Source: PALSA-693 sp963781155
GTDB lineage: Bacteria > Actinomycetota > Acidimicrobiia > Acidimicrobiales > Palsa-688
Reading direction: 5' to 3'
Length of the DNA stretch: 64,000 bases
Assembly: GCA_963781155.1 (NCBI GenBank)
Contig: CAWAEC010000013.1
Span: forward strand, 124,001-188,000
Below the pieces are notes generated by a model. The model had not been told where the DNA came from, searched no databases, and worked only from the letters and a program-made list of their open reading frames with translations. Shown in pieces: positions 54,542 to 63,083 of this stretch (the first letter of the stretch is position 1; each line of letters begins with the position of its first letter). A program made the translations under genes and the position numbers.

Positions 54542-55792
54542 TCAGGTGACGTTGGCCAGCTCGTCGAGGTAATCGACAAGATGGGTGCTGAGGTCGCGGG
54601 CGTCGTCGCCGGCGCCATCGATGAAGGTGGATTTCCGCCGGCGAAGAAACGGGCCGCTCATGAGGTAGAAGCCCGGTACGGGCGTCACTCCCCCGTCGTG
54701 GCGGATTCGACCCTTGGCGTCCAGAACCGGGAGGCGCAGCCACGGATAGGCGGGCTGGTAGCCGGTCGCCCAGATGATGGTCTTGATCTCGCCGGAACGC
54801 AGCGACAATAGGAGCGGCGGTGCTGACGGAACCTCCGTCGGCGCGAAGCGCTCCGCGGGCTCAGCCTCGCTGTCCAGCCCGTGCTCGGTGGCCCAGGCAT
54901 CCAGGGTGTCCAGCAAACGCCCCAGCTTCAGATCCGCGAGCGCACACTGATTGGGCAGTGACCCCGAAAACTGGGCAATCCCCTCGTCCGTAATGCCTCC
55001 CAGGCGGCCACCGATGCGGACACCCAGTCTTTGGAGCGAATTGAGATCCACCGTGGCTCGACCCGGGGATCCCACCAGTTGAAACGACGCCACGTGCCGG
55101 GCCCGGATGATGTCGTCGACCTCGTCGTAACGTTCGTTGAGAATCCCGGCCCCGTCCAGCCACCACATGACGTCCATGCCCCGATAGACACGGGGCATAC
55201 GGACATGACCCCCGACCGCCAGTGTCACCGGGCGTCCGGACCGGTGGATCTCCTCGGCCAGCTGCACGCCCGTCGCCGCCGCTCCGACCACCAGCACACC
55301 GCCATCCTCGAGCTGCGCCGGGTTGCGATACTCCTCCGTCGTCAGGCAGGAGACACCCGGCGGGACCGCGGCGGCGCACGCGGGCACACCCGGGCGGTGG
55401 TACGGCCCGCTGGCGACGACTACCGTGCGAGCCCGGCACTCGCCGTCGGTCGTGATCACACGGAAACCATCGCTCGCTGCCTCAACTGAGGTCACCTCGG
55501 TATTCGTGCGCACTGGTGCCGAGATGACGGCGGCATAGGTACGGATGTAGTCGACGACTTCCGGCATCGTCATGTAGCCGTCGGGGTCGTCGCCCTGATA
55601 CCGGTAGCCGGGGAGACGGTTCAGCCAGTTGGGGGTGAGCAAGCGGAGCGAGTCCCAGCGGCCCGTGCCCCAGGAGCTGGCCACCTCGGCGCGCTCCAAC
55701 ACGACGTGGTCGACGGAGCGGTCGGCCAGGTGCCGGCTCATGGAGAGCCCGGTCTGGCCGGCGCCGATGATGACGGTGGTGACCGAGGCCAA
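54542..55792 (-). CDS. flavin-containing monooxygenase / CzcO-type FAD oxidoreductase
   Basis: A 416-aa FAD/NAD(P)H enzyme. The FAD loop is VIIGAGQTGLSMSRHL (residues 7-22). The NADPH loop is degenerate (LVVGAAATGVQLAEEI; normally GxGxxG). TIIWATGYQPAYPWLR is the late ATG motif. Such enzymes oxidise S, N or carbonyl groups (Baeyer-Villiger). It lies between the metY unit and the OsmC gene, on the opposite strand, and is likely co-transcribed with OsmC (32 bp apart). Confidence 0.88.
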   Translation of the reverse strand: MASVTTVIIGAGQTGLSMSRHLADRSVDHVVLERAEVASSWGTGRWDSLRLLTPNWLNRLPGYRYQGDDPDGYMTMPEVVDYIRTYAAVISAPVRTNTEVTSVEAASDGFRVITTDGECRARTVVVASGPYHRPGVPACAAAVPPGVSCLTTEEYRNPAQLEDGGVLVVGAAATGVQLAEEIHRSGRPVTLAVGGHVRMPRVYRGMDVMWWLDGAGILNERYDEVDDIIRARHVASFQLVGSPGRATVDLNSLQRLGVRIGGRLGGITDEGIAQFSGSLPNQCALADLKLGRLLDTLDAWATEHGLDSEAEPAERFAPTEVPSAPPLLLSLRSGEIKTIIWATGYQPAYPWLRLPVLDAKGRIRHDGGVTPVPGFYLMSGPFLRRRKSTFIDGAGDDARDLSTHLVDYLDELANVT

Positions 55793-55824
55793 CGACAGCG
55801 CCGCGTCCCCTCAGGAGCAGAGGC

Positions 55825-56385
55825 TCAGTTGACCGCGACCGTCACGCTGGTCGGGTTGGTCACGATGTCGTACACGGCGGACCGCTTCTGCGATTGGGCG
55901 ACGAGCGCCTTGATATCGTCCGGCGAGGCGTCGGCGTCGACCTGGTAATTGACCTTGATCTGATTGAACCCGTTCCGCACCTCGGGATCGGCGCCGAGGA
56001 TTCCGCGAATGTCCATGTCGCCCTGAAGGGTGGCGGACACCGAGCGCAGCTGGATCCCGCGGTTCTGGGCCACAGCCGCCACTCCCGCGGTAAGGCAGCT
56101 GGCCAGGCTGACGAGCAACAGTTCGACCGGTGTTGGACCGTTGTCCTCGGAGGAGAAGATCTCCGGGTGATCTCCATCGAAGACGAATTCCGTGCGGTGC
56201 GTTTGCTCCTGGCCGAGACCGAAGAACCCGTGGACGCTGCTGCGGCTATGGGTACCGTTGACCCAGGTGTTCGTCACACGCCACTTGAAGTCGGCGCCTT
56301 CGGGCTGGGCGGCCAGCGCGTCCCGAGCGGTCAGGAGAAAATCGACGTTGACGCCGTTGTCGATAGGAGCAGCGGTGCTCGTCAC
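55825..56385 (-). CDS. OsmC family protein
   Basis: A 186-aa OsmC/Ohr-fold protein. GPTPVELLLVSLASCLTAGV holds the first redox Cys, and IRGILGADPEVRNGFNQIKV is the conserved later strand. The second Cys of typical OsmC peroxidases is not seen, so a peroxidase role is uncertain. GTG 56385, with GGAGGTG just upstream, is chosen over the longer frame. It would act on organic hydroperoxides or thiol compounds. Confidence 0.85.
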   Translation of the reverse strand: MTSTAAPIDNGVNVDFLLTARDALAAQPEGADFKWRVTNTWVNGTHSRSSVHGFFGLGQEQTHRTEFVFDGDHPEIFSSEDNGPTPVELLLVSLASCLTAGVAAVAQNRGIQLRSVSATLQGDMDIRGILGADPEVRNGFNQIKVNYQVDADASPDDIKALVAQSQKRSAVYDIVTNPTSVTVAVN

Positions 56386-56501
56386 TCTTGTCACCTCCAG
56401 TTCGGGCCGCCGTCGGCGGCCGAAATGTCTCGAATGTTTGTCGACCCCACCGGAGCGTAGCACGTAAATCTGACCGGTGAGGTCAGGATATCTGTTGTAG
56501 T

Positions 56502-57761
56502 TTGGGGTGTCGTGGTGAGCAGAACCTCAGGTGCCGTCGGGGCGCATCGACGAGGCGGGCCGGTTCCTGCCGATGCGCTCGAGCCAGGAGCCGAGGCGCG
56601 CTGAGCACTGCGGATGTCCGTCCGGCCTCGGAGCGTGGCGCCTGGCGGCCCGGGGATGATCCCGGCCATCGCCAGTTCGTGCGTCTTTTTGTCGATGGGC
56701 CGCTGCAGCTGGAGCTGGGTGGCTCACTGGCACCGGTAACAGTCGCCTACGAGACGTGGGGTCAGCCGTCCCAGGATCGCGACAACGCGGTCTTGATCGA
56801 GCATGCCCTGACCGGTGATAGCCATGCCGCCGGGCCGGCCGGCCCTGGCCACATCACCCCGGGTTGGTGGGATCCTTTGATCGGTCCGGACGCGGCGATC
56901 GACACCAACCGCTGGTGGGTGATCTGTCCCAATACCCTCGGCGGGTGCCAGGGCACCACCGGACCAGCATCGCTTTCGCCTGACGGTCGGCCGTGGGGAT
57001 CGCGATTCCCGGTGATCACCGTCCGCGACCAGGTGGCCGTCGAAGCCGCCCTTGCGGATGCTTTGGGAATCGGGCGGTGGGCAGCGGTCGTCGGCGGATC
57101 AATGGGTGGGATGCGCGCCCTCGAATGGTCCGTCATGTTCCCGGAACGAGTCGACCGGATGATGGTCCTCGCATGTGGTGCGGCGGCCACGGCCGAGCAG
57201 ATCGCGCTTTGCTCGGTGCAGGCTCAGGCCATCCGCCTCGATCCGCAGTTCCACGGAGGCGACTATTACGACCAGGCCGGAGGGGAGGGACCCCGGATGG
57301 GCCTCGGTCTCGCGCGCCGCATCGGGCATATCAGCTACCGGTCCGAGCTCGAACTGGACACCAGGTTCGGCCGGCACCCGCAATCCGGTGAAAACGCGCT
57401 GGCCGCCGGACGGTATGCGATCGAGAGCTACCTCGACCATCACGCCGAAAAACTGGTACATCGTTTCGACGCCAACAGCTACCTGGTGCTCAGCCGCGTC
57501 ATGGATCATCACGACGTCGGAAGAGACCGGGGTGGGGCGGCCACGGCACTCGCACGGGTGCAGGCGGCTTCGACCGTCATTGCCATCGACTCCGACCGTT
57601 TGTATCCCCCTCGTCTGCAGTACGAACTGGCGGAGTTGCTCCCCGACCGGCCCCAGGTGCAGCTGATCCCATCCTTGTACGGTCACGACGGTTTTCTCGT
57701 CGAGTCGGGCCAGGTGGGAGAACCGCTGAGCGCTGCGCTCGCTCGTTCCTCCGGGCGCTAG
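56502..57761 (+). CDS. metX: homoserine O-acetyltransferase
   Basis: An alpha/beta-hydrolase-type acyltransferase. The nucleophile Ser is in VVGGSMGGMRALEWS, the Asp in IDSDRLYPP and the His in YGHDGFLVE. HALTGDSHAAGP and CPNTLGGCQGTTGP are MetX signatures. It acetylates homoserine for MetY. The frame starts at TTG 56502, but homology only begins near RLFVDGPLQLELGG (about residue 60). No good start is visible between them, so the 5' end may be wrong or hold an indel. Confidence 0.88.
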   Translation: MGCRGEQNLRCRRGASTRRAGSCRCARARSRGALSTADVRPASERGAWRPGDDPGHRQFVRLFVDGPLQLELGGSLAPVTVAYETWGQPSQDRDNAVLIEHALTGDSHAAGPAGPGHITPGWWDPLIGPDAAIDTNRWWVICPNTLGGCQGTTGPASLSPDGRPWGSRFPVITVRDQVAVEAALADALGIGRWAAVVGGSMGGMRALEWSVMFPERVDRMMVLACGAAATAEQIALCSVQAQAIRLDPQFHGGDYYDQAGGEGPRMGLGLARRIGHISYRSELELDTRFGRHPQSGENALAAGRYAIESYLDHHAEKLVHRFDANSYLVLSRVMDHHDVGRDRGGAATALARVQAASTVIAIDSDRLYPPRLQYELAELLPDRPQVQLIPSLYGHDGFLVESGQVGEPLSAALARSSGR

Positions 57762-57800
57762 ATCTTCCTGATCACCGTCGAGATCTCACTGCGCCCGTTT

Positions 57801-57840
57801 GTGTGATAATTGTCGCGTACTGACGCGGCAATTATCACAC
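57801..57840. repeat. dispersed palindromic element, single copy
   Basis: GTGTGATAATTGTCGCGT (57801-57818) pairs with ACGCGGCAATTATCACAC (57823-57840) at 17 of 18 positions around the 4-nt spacer ACTG. It lies between metX and the amidohydrolase at 57870, 30 bp upstream of the start. The arms match those at 42000-42125, apart from the inner bases. It could be an operator or a hairpin element. Confidence 0.85.
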
Positions 57841-57869
57841 TAATGCCGTCCACCCGGGAGGGAGCAGTA

Positions 57870-59075
57870 GTGGACTTCCAGCTATTTGATTCCGACAATC
57901 ACTACTACGAACCCGATGACTGCTTCACCCGCCACGGCGACGAGACCGTCCGGCGATACGTCACGTGGGTGAGTGAGGGCAAGAAGCATCATCTGTTGTT
58001 CGGGAACCACAAGACCAACGACCCCCGGAATCCCAACTCGGTCATGAACCCCACATTCAACCCGGTGGCCAAGCCCGGAGCGTTCGGACCTTTGCTCGCT
58101 GCGCTCGAACGGGGGGAGCGCATGAGCGGATCCGTGGCCAGAATGCTGGGGGAGCTGGAGCCGCCGTCCCCGGCCTACCGCGATCGTTATGAGCGCCTGG
58201 CCCTGATGGACGAGCAGGGAGTGGAAACAATCCTGCTCTTCCCCACCCTCGGGCTGACCGTGGAGGGCTACATGGGGGCCGACCCCGAGATCCTCTACAA
58301 GGTCATGCATGCCTTCAACTCCTGGCTGGACGACGACTGGGGTTTGAATCGGGATGGCCGGATCTACGCTCCCCCCGTCATCTCGATGCGCACGGTCGAA
58401 GGCGCGGTAGCCGAGCTCAACTGGGCCCTGGGCAGGAACGCCCAGGTCATCACGATCCAGCCCGGTCCCGCCTGGGGCCGCTCGCCGGCGGACACCTACT
58501 TCGATCCGTTCTGGGCCCTGGTCAACGAGGCGCGGATCCTTGTCGCCTACCACGCCGTCGGGGGCCCCACCAGTTATGACGACGCCTTCCGGCTCCAGTG
58601 GGGGCAGAACTCGTCGGACCTCGGCTATCTGGACACGTTTCGGCGCAGCTGGATGGGCTTCGAGGCCCCGATCATGGACACCGCCAAGGCACTCATTCTC
58701 GGCAATCTGTTCGCGCGGTTCCCCGACCTCAGGATGGCCAGCATCGAGATGGGCGGCACGTGGGTTCCCTATCTTCTGCACGCACTAGATCACGCCGGAC
58801 CGTTGTTGACTCGCAACGTGGAGGCATTCGGCACCGTCCTTGCGGACCGTCCCTCCGATGTCTTCAAGGAACGGTTCTGGGTCTCGCCGTTTGCGGAGGA
58901 GGACGTTCCGGCGCTGGTCGAGGCACTCGGCTCGGATCACGTGCTGATGGGCTCCGATTGGCCCCATCCAGAGGGAACAGTTACTCCCGGCGCATACGCC
59001 GAGTCCCTTGTCGGCCTCGACGACGCGTCGATCCGCCAGATCATGCGGGAGAACGCCTCGGCTCTGGTCGGCTGA
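57870..59075 (+). CDS. PF04909 amidohydrolase family protein
   Basis: A 401-aa amidohydrolase-2 protein. DSDNHYYEPDDCFTRHGDE holds the N-terminal motif and LMGSDWPHPEG the late one. YRDRYERLALMDEQGVETIL and FNSWLDDDWGLNRDG link it to the gene at 21487. GTG 57870 follows GGAGGGAG at 6-bp spacing, better than the in-frame ATG upstream. Its promoter includes the single copy of the palindromic repeat. Confidence 0.88.
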   Translation: MDFQLFDSDNHYYEPDDCFTRHGDETVRRYVTWVSEGKKHHLLFGNHKTNDPRNPNSVMNPTFNPVAKPGAFGPLLAALERGERMSGSVARMLGELEPPSPAYRDRYERLALMDEQGVETILLFPTLGLTVEGYMGADPEILYKVMHAFNSWLDDDWGLNRDGRIYAPPVISMRTVEGAVAELNWALGRNAQVITIQPGPAWGRSPADTYFDPFWALVNEARILVAYHAVGGPTSYDDAFRLQWGQNSSDLGYLDTFRRSWMGFEAPIMDTAKALILGNLFARFPDLRMASIEMGGTWVPYLLHALDHAGPLLTRNVEAFGTVLADRPSDVFKERFWVSPFAEEDVPALVEALGSDHVLMGSDWPHPEGTVTPGAYAESLVGLDDASIRQIMRENASALVG

Positions 59076-59117
59076 CGACACCGTCCCGGGCGCCTCGCCG
59101 GCGCCCCCGCCGGCGGC

Positions 59118-59260
59118 CACCCTCCAGAGAAAGGGCGCCCCGGTGCCCCGCCGGCGCCCCGCCCACGCTCGACAGACAAGCCCGCCCCGGCGCCCCGCCC
59201 ACGCTCGACAGACAAGCCCGCCCCGGTACCCCGCCGGCGTCCACCCTCCAGAGAAAGGGA
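59118..59260. repeat. nested GC-rich repeats (36-bp unit x2 flanked by a 19-bp direct repeat)
   Basis: CCACCCTCCAGAGAAAGGG occurs at about 59118 and again at 59241. Between them a 36-bp unit containing CGCTCGACAGACAAGCCCG is repeated twice (59153-59188 and 59189-59224). No coding sense is evident. It is the left part of a 400-bp repeat block between the amidohydrolase and SDR genes. Confidence 0.8.
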
Positions 59261-59270
59261 GCCCCGGCGC

Positions 59271-59482
59271 CCTCCCGGCGTTCTCTGTCGCAATCCACAG
59301 CCCTCCAAACCGTGGCCCACGACAGAGAAGGCCAGCGTGGCGGCCCTCCCGGCATTCCCTGTCGCAATCCACAGCCTCCCAAACCGTGGCCCACGACAGA
59401 GAAGGCCAGCGTGGCGGCCCTCCCGGCATTCCCTGTCGCAATCCACAGCCTCCCAAACCGTGGCCCACGACAGAGAAGGCCG
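59271..59482. repeat. 74-bp tandem repeat, nearly three copies, each with an inverted repeat
   Basis: Units start at 59271, 59345 and 59419. Each carries CTGTCGCAATCCACAGC and GTGGCCCACGACAGAGAAGG. In the first unit TTCTCTGTCG pairs with CGACAGAGAA (10-bp arms, 33-nt loop); the others have one mismatch. A 74-bp period is not a multiple of three, which argues against protein. The unit could form a repeated RNA hairpin or an expandable locus. Confidence 0.85.
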
Positions 59483-59599
59483 GCCACGCCCGCCCCGCTT
59501 CCTACCTCAGCTACCATGCCGCCGTTGGCCAGCCGGCCGACCGGGCCGTGACGGCGCGGTTGGCGTCATTCGGAGTGGTACTCGGAAAGGGAGGGAATC

Positions 59600-60397
59600 G
59601 TGCTCGATATCCCGCAGCTTTTTAACCTGGAGGGTCAGGTGGCCGTGGTCACCGGTGGCGCCAGCGGCATCGGGGCAGCCACCGCCGAGGTGCTGGCCAG
59701 CGCCGGGGCGGCAGTCGTAGTTGGCGACATCGACGAAGAGGGAGCACAGCGCACGGCGGAGAAGATCGCCGCCGAAGGGAGGCGAGCGTCAGCCCGGCGC
59801 ACCGACACCATGCGGCGAGCGGACCTGGACGACCTGGTATCGGGCGCCGTCAGGGAGTACGGCCAGGTCGACATCATGGCCAACGTGGCCGGCATCGGTC
59901 ACACCAAGCCGGTACGCGACCTGACCGAAGAGGAATTCGACCGGGTGATGGCCGTCAACCTCAAAGGCGTTCTCTTCGGCTCACAGGCCGCCCTGGAGGT
60001 GATGGTGCCGCGCCGCTCCGGCGTGATCATCAACGTGGCATCGACGATCATCGACTCCCCGGCCCCCGGCCAGGCCCTCTACGGGATGACGAAAGCCGGC
60101 GTGGCCTTCTTGTCCAGGGTGCTCGCCGCCGAGGCCGGTCCGTACGGCATCCGGGTCAACGTCGTCGCCCCCGGCGCCACCCCCACCAACTTTGGGGCCT
60201 ATCGCTACGCCGACGGCCATATCGACCCGGACCAGGAGGCAACGTTCCAGGAGGCCATGCGGCAGATCACGCCCCTTGGGTTCGTCGGCGAGGCGGTTGA
60301 CCAGGCTTTGATGATCCTCTTCCTCGCCTCGCCGGCGGCCCGATGGGCGACCGGCACCATCTGGCGGGTGAACGGCGGGCAAAGCCGGCCCTGGTAG
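59600..60397 (+). CDS. SDR family oxidoreductase
   Basis: A 265-aa classical SDR: TGGASGIG (19-26), NVAGIG in place of NNAG, Ser in NVASTI, YGMTK as the catalytic pair, and the C-terminal GTIWRVNGG. GTG at 59600 with AGGGAGG upstream. It follows the 74-bp repeat block by about 120 bp. Substrate unknown. Confidence 0.9.
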   Translation: MLDIPQLFNLEGQVAVVTGGASGIGAATAEVLASAGAAVVVGDIDEEGAQRTAEKIAAEGRRASARRTDTMRRADLDDLVSGAVREYGQVDIMANVAGIGHTKPVRDLTEEEFDRVMAVNLKGVLFGSQAALEVMVPRRSGVIINVASTIIDSPAPGQALYGMTKAGVAFLSRVLAAEAGPYGIRVNVVAPGATPTNFGAYRYADGHIDPDQEATFQEAMRQITPLGFVGEAVDQALMILFLASPAARWATGTIWRVNGGQSRPW

Positions 60398-60480
60398 CCA
60401 CACCGCCCCGGGCTGGGCCCCGGGCTGGGCCTCGGGCCCGTGTCTCGCCGACACCCCCGCCCCCCGCCGGCCCGCTTCGG

Positions 60481-60912
60481 TCAGATCGTCGGGTCCCCTC
60501 GCACCAGCCTCCGGGCGAAGCGCCAGGGGCCCGCATCGCTGCGCCGGTACCAGTCCCGGCAGCGGCCCCAGCTGGCCGGACCGCGGTTGTTGAGCACCAG
60601 CCAGTACCCCTCCCCCGTAGCCTCCTTTGGGCTGGTGACCTGGAGGCTGTAGTTCGAGGAGAAATGCCGGATATAGGTGATAGCCGGGTCCGCGACATGG
60701 TTCTCGTTGAGTCCCTGGTAGGCGCCAATGATGGCGTCGCGTCCCACGAACTCGCCCCGGCCGTACAATTCCACGACGCCATCGGGTTCGAATAAGCCGG
60801 CCTGCTCGGCGATTCGGCCGCTGTCGCCCAGCCGGTAATAAGTGGCGAGCAGCTCCCGCAGTTCCTCGCGCGCTTCAAGCTCCCAGGCGTCCACGAGATC
60901 AGATACTGCCAT
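60481..60912 (-). CDS. SnoaL-like nuclear transport factor 2 family protein
   Basis: A 143-aa NTF2-like fold. ELREELRELLATYYRLGDSG starts the helices, LFEPDGVVELYGRGEFVGRD is the usual FxxDG region, and YLQVTSP-like strands follow (SSNYSLQVTSPKE). ATG 60912 is chosen because homology begins at MAVSDLVDAW. Such proteins isomerise or cyclise small molecules, or are ring-hydroxylase small-subunit relatives. Convergent with the SDR, 83 bp apart. Confidence 0.8.
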   Translation of the reverse strand: MAVSDLVDAWELEAREELRELLATYYRLGDSGRIAEQAGLFEPDGVVELYGRGEFVGRDAIIGAYQGLNENHVADPAITYIRHFSSNYSLQVTSPKEATGEGYWLVLNNRGPASWGRCRDWYRRSDAGPWRFARRLVRGDPTI

Positions 60913-61031
60913 GTCGGGAAAGGCAGCGCGTCCGGTCTGCAAGCTGAGACTTCCTGCCGGCGCCGGCGACACCGGGTGTGTATTTTTGGGCGACAGGCGT
61001 CGCCTGAGACGTCCGGGTAAGGTGCGCGACC

Positions 61032-62012
61032 ATGCAGGGGCGCATTCGATGGCAACATCGAATGGATCGAATGGATCGGGTGAAGGTCAGGAAGCGGTTC
61101 GTGACGGCAGGGCTGGCACTCGCGGGCACCCTGTCTTTGGCCGCATGCAACTCCCATGGCAATGTCGCAGGACCGCCCGCCCCGTCCACATCCGCAACAT
61201 CGGCGCCGAGCCCTGACGCCCGGTCGTCACCTTCAGATACGCAAACAACCGTCACCCCGTCGGCACCCGCCTCGACGGCAGCCACGCAGACGACCACAGG
61301 GATCGCGACCGCCGCGGCTCCCAGCGCCGGACTACCCCCAGGTGCCCCATTGACCGGCGAGGTCGTCGGCGTCGACCCAGGCCACAACGGCGGAAACTTC
61401 GCCGATCCCGCCTTTATCAATCAGCAGGTGTACAACGGCCGGGAAGACGAAAACTGCAACACGACCGGCACTGCCACCGACAGCGGGTATACCGAAGCTC
61501 AGTTCAATTTCAACGTGGCCAGCTACCTGGCTGCAGACCTCGAATACGAAGGCACCAAGGTGGTATTGACCCGCACCAACAATTCCGGGGTGGGCCCGTG
61601 CGTGACCACCAGAGCCGCCATTATTAACGCCGCCCACGCCGACGTGGCGGTCGATATTCATGCAGATGGTGGCCCGCCCAGCGGTCGGGGATTCACCGTC
61701 CTCGAACCCGTCGCCGACGGACCCAACGACGCGGTCATCGCGACTTCCGATCAGTTCGCCCTTGACGTGCGGACGGAGTTCGAGCATGTGACGGGGATGC
61801 CGCTCAGTACCTACGACGGCGTCGACGGCCTGCAGCCCCGCGACGACCTGGCGGGCCTCAACCTCACCACCGTGCCGATCGTTTTGATCGAGTGCGGCAA
61901 CATGCGAAACAGTGTGGACGCCGCCCTGTTGACCACCAGCGTGTTCCAGCAGCACGCGGCCTTGGCCCTGGCGCTGGCCATCACTGACGACCTGGGCCGG
62001 GCACAGGGTTAG
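61032..62012 (+). CDS. N-acetylmuramoyl-L-alanine amidase (Amidase_3) lipoprotein
   Basis: A 326-aa exported enzyme. RKRFVTAGLALAGTLSLAAC is a lipoprotein signal, with the lipobox Cys at about residue 39. A Ser/Thr/Pro linker of about 65 residues follows. The Amidase_3 domain has VGVDPGHNGG (first Zn His), TEAQFN (Glu), VDIHADGG (second His) and LIECGNMRN (catalytic Glu). It cuts the amide bond between MurNAc and the peptide stem. ATG 61032 has AAGGTG at good spacing; GTG at 61080 is the alternative. Next gene 9 bp downstream. Confidence 0.9.
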   Translation: MQGRIRWQHRMDRMDRVKVRKRFVTAGLALAGTLSLAACNSHGNVAGPPAPSTSATSAPSPDARSSPSDTQTTVTPSAPASTAATQTTTGIATAAAPSAGLPPGAPLTGEVVGVDPGHNGGNFADPAFINQQVYNGREDENCNTTGTATDSGYTEAQFNFNVASYLAADLEYEGTKVVLTRTNNSGVGPCVTTRAAIINAAHADVAVDIHADGGPPSGRGFTVLEPVADGPNDAVIATSDQFALDVRTEFEHVTGMPLSTYDGVDGLQPRDDLAGLNLTTVPIVLIECGNMRNSVDAALLTTSVFQQHAALALALAITDDLGRAQG

Positions 62013-62021
62013 GGTAAAACA

Positions 62022-63035
62022 GTGCAAAAGGGACGCCACTCTCGACAGGCGCGTTTGCGGCGGACACAACTGGTTGTCGCAGTGATTCTGGTCGGAACGG
62101 GAGTGGCGCTCGGCTGGGCACTCGCACCAACCGGGCACAGCCCAAGCTCCGGGCAATCGGCCGCGGCTACTGCTCCGGTTATTCGTCACAACCCCCCGGC
62201 GACCGTCCCGACCACACCGAGGACCACGACGGCGCCGGCGCCGGCCCCGGCCGTACCGACGACCGCAGCGCCGGCCACCACCACGCCTCCGACCTCGACC
62301 TCGGATCCGCTCGACGCGCAGGTCGCGTCCTACCTGTCGAGCCGGGAGGGGACCATCCTGGCGACGGTCTACGACCTCAACACCGGGCGCGAGTGGTCGA
62401 CCGGCGCGGGCAGCCCGCAACCAGAGGCCAGTGTCGTGAAGCTCAACATTCTGGAAGCACTCCTGCAACAGCATCCGGGCCAAGGGCTCTCCGCTGGGGA
62501 CAGCTCCCTGGCTCAGAACATGATCGAGAACAGCGACAACGACGCGGCCACCGCCCTGTGGAACGAGGTCGGGGGCGCCGACGGCATACGATCCTTTGAT
62601 TCCACCATCGGCCTGACCCAGACGACGCCGTCGCCCTGTGTGGTCTGCCCCGGCTTTCCTTGGCCGGGCTGGGGGCTCAGTACCACCAGTCCCTCGGACC
62701 AGATCGCACTTCTCCGCCAGCTCGTCGAGCCAACGTCCTCCGCCCTGGTTGCAGGTGAACGCGCCTACGCCCTGCAGTTGATGGAGAACGTGACACCATC
62801 AGAGCGTTGGGGCGTGTCGGCCGGCGTCCCTTCGGGGGCCACGGTGGCGCTCAAAAATGGTTGGCTGCCGCTCAATCAGGCTGACACCGACTGGCAGATC
62901 AACAGCGTCGGCTGGGTGTCCGGCCTCGGCCGGAACTATTTGATCGCGGTCCTCACCACGGGCAATCCGAGCGAGCAGTACGGCATCGACACGATCAACG
63001 GACTGTCGACACAGGTTTGGAGCAACCTGGGTTGA
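62022..63035 (+). CDS. class A beta-lactamase-like serine hydrolase, membrane-anchored
   Basis: A 337-aa exported protein. Residues 13-35 form an N-terminal membrane anchor or signal (TQLVVAVILVGTGVALGWAL). A Pro/Thr-rich linker of about 60 residues follows. The penicillin-binding fold has SVVK (SxxK nucleophile), NSDND (SDN) and KNGWLP in place of KTG. It may bind or cleave peptidoglycan peptides or beta-lactams. In operon with the amidase. GTG start. Confidence 0.88.
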   Translation: MQKGRHSRQARLRRTQLVVAVILVGTGVALGWALAPTGHSPSSGQSAAATAPVIRHNPPATVPTTPRTTTAPAPAPAVPTTAAPATTTPPTSTSDPLDAQVASYLSSREGTILATVYDLNTGREWSTGAGSPQPEASVVKLNILEALLQQHPGQGLSAGDSSLAQNMIENSDNDAATALWNEVGGADGIRSFDSTIGLTQTTPSPCVVCPGFPWPGWGLSTTSPSDQIALLRQLVEPTSSALVAGERAYALQLMENVTPSERWGVSAGVPSGATVALKNGWLPLNQADTDWQINSVGWVSGLGRNYLIAVLTTGNPSEQYGIDTINGLSTQVWSNLG

Positions 63036-63070
63036 GCCGTTGAGCCGTTGAGCCGTTGAGCCGTTGAGCC
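63032..63070. repeat. 8-bp tandem repeat TTGAGCCG, about five copies
   Basis: TTGAGCCG is repeated nearly five times from 63032 to 63070. The first copy includes the TGA stop of the serine hydrolase, so the repeat can expand without changing the protein. It lies between convergent genes. Confidence 0.9.
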
Positions 63071-63083
63071 AACGACCAGAATC

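Noticed and set aside
57801..57840. Rho-independent terminator of metX
   Set aside because: The hairpin has no T-tract, and the same arms occur in a divergent promoter region, which does not suit a terminator.
59271..59482. CRISPR array
   Set aside because: Whole 74-bp units are conserved, with no variable spacers and no cas genes.
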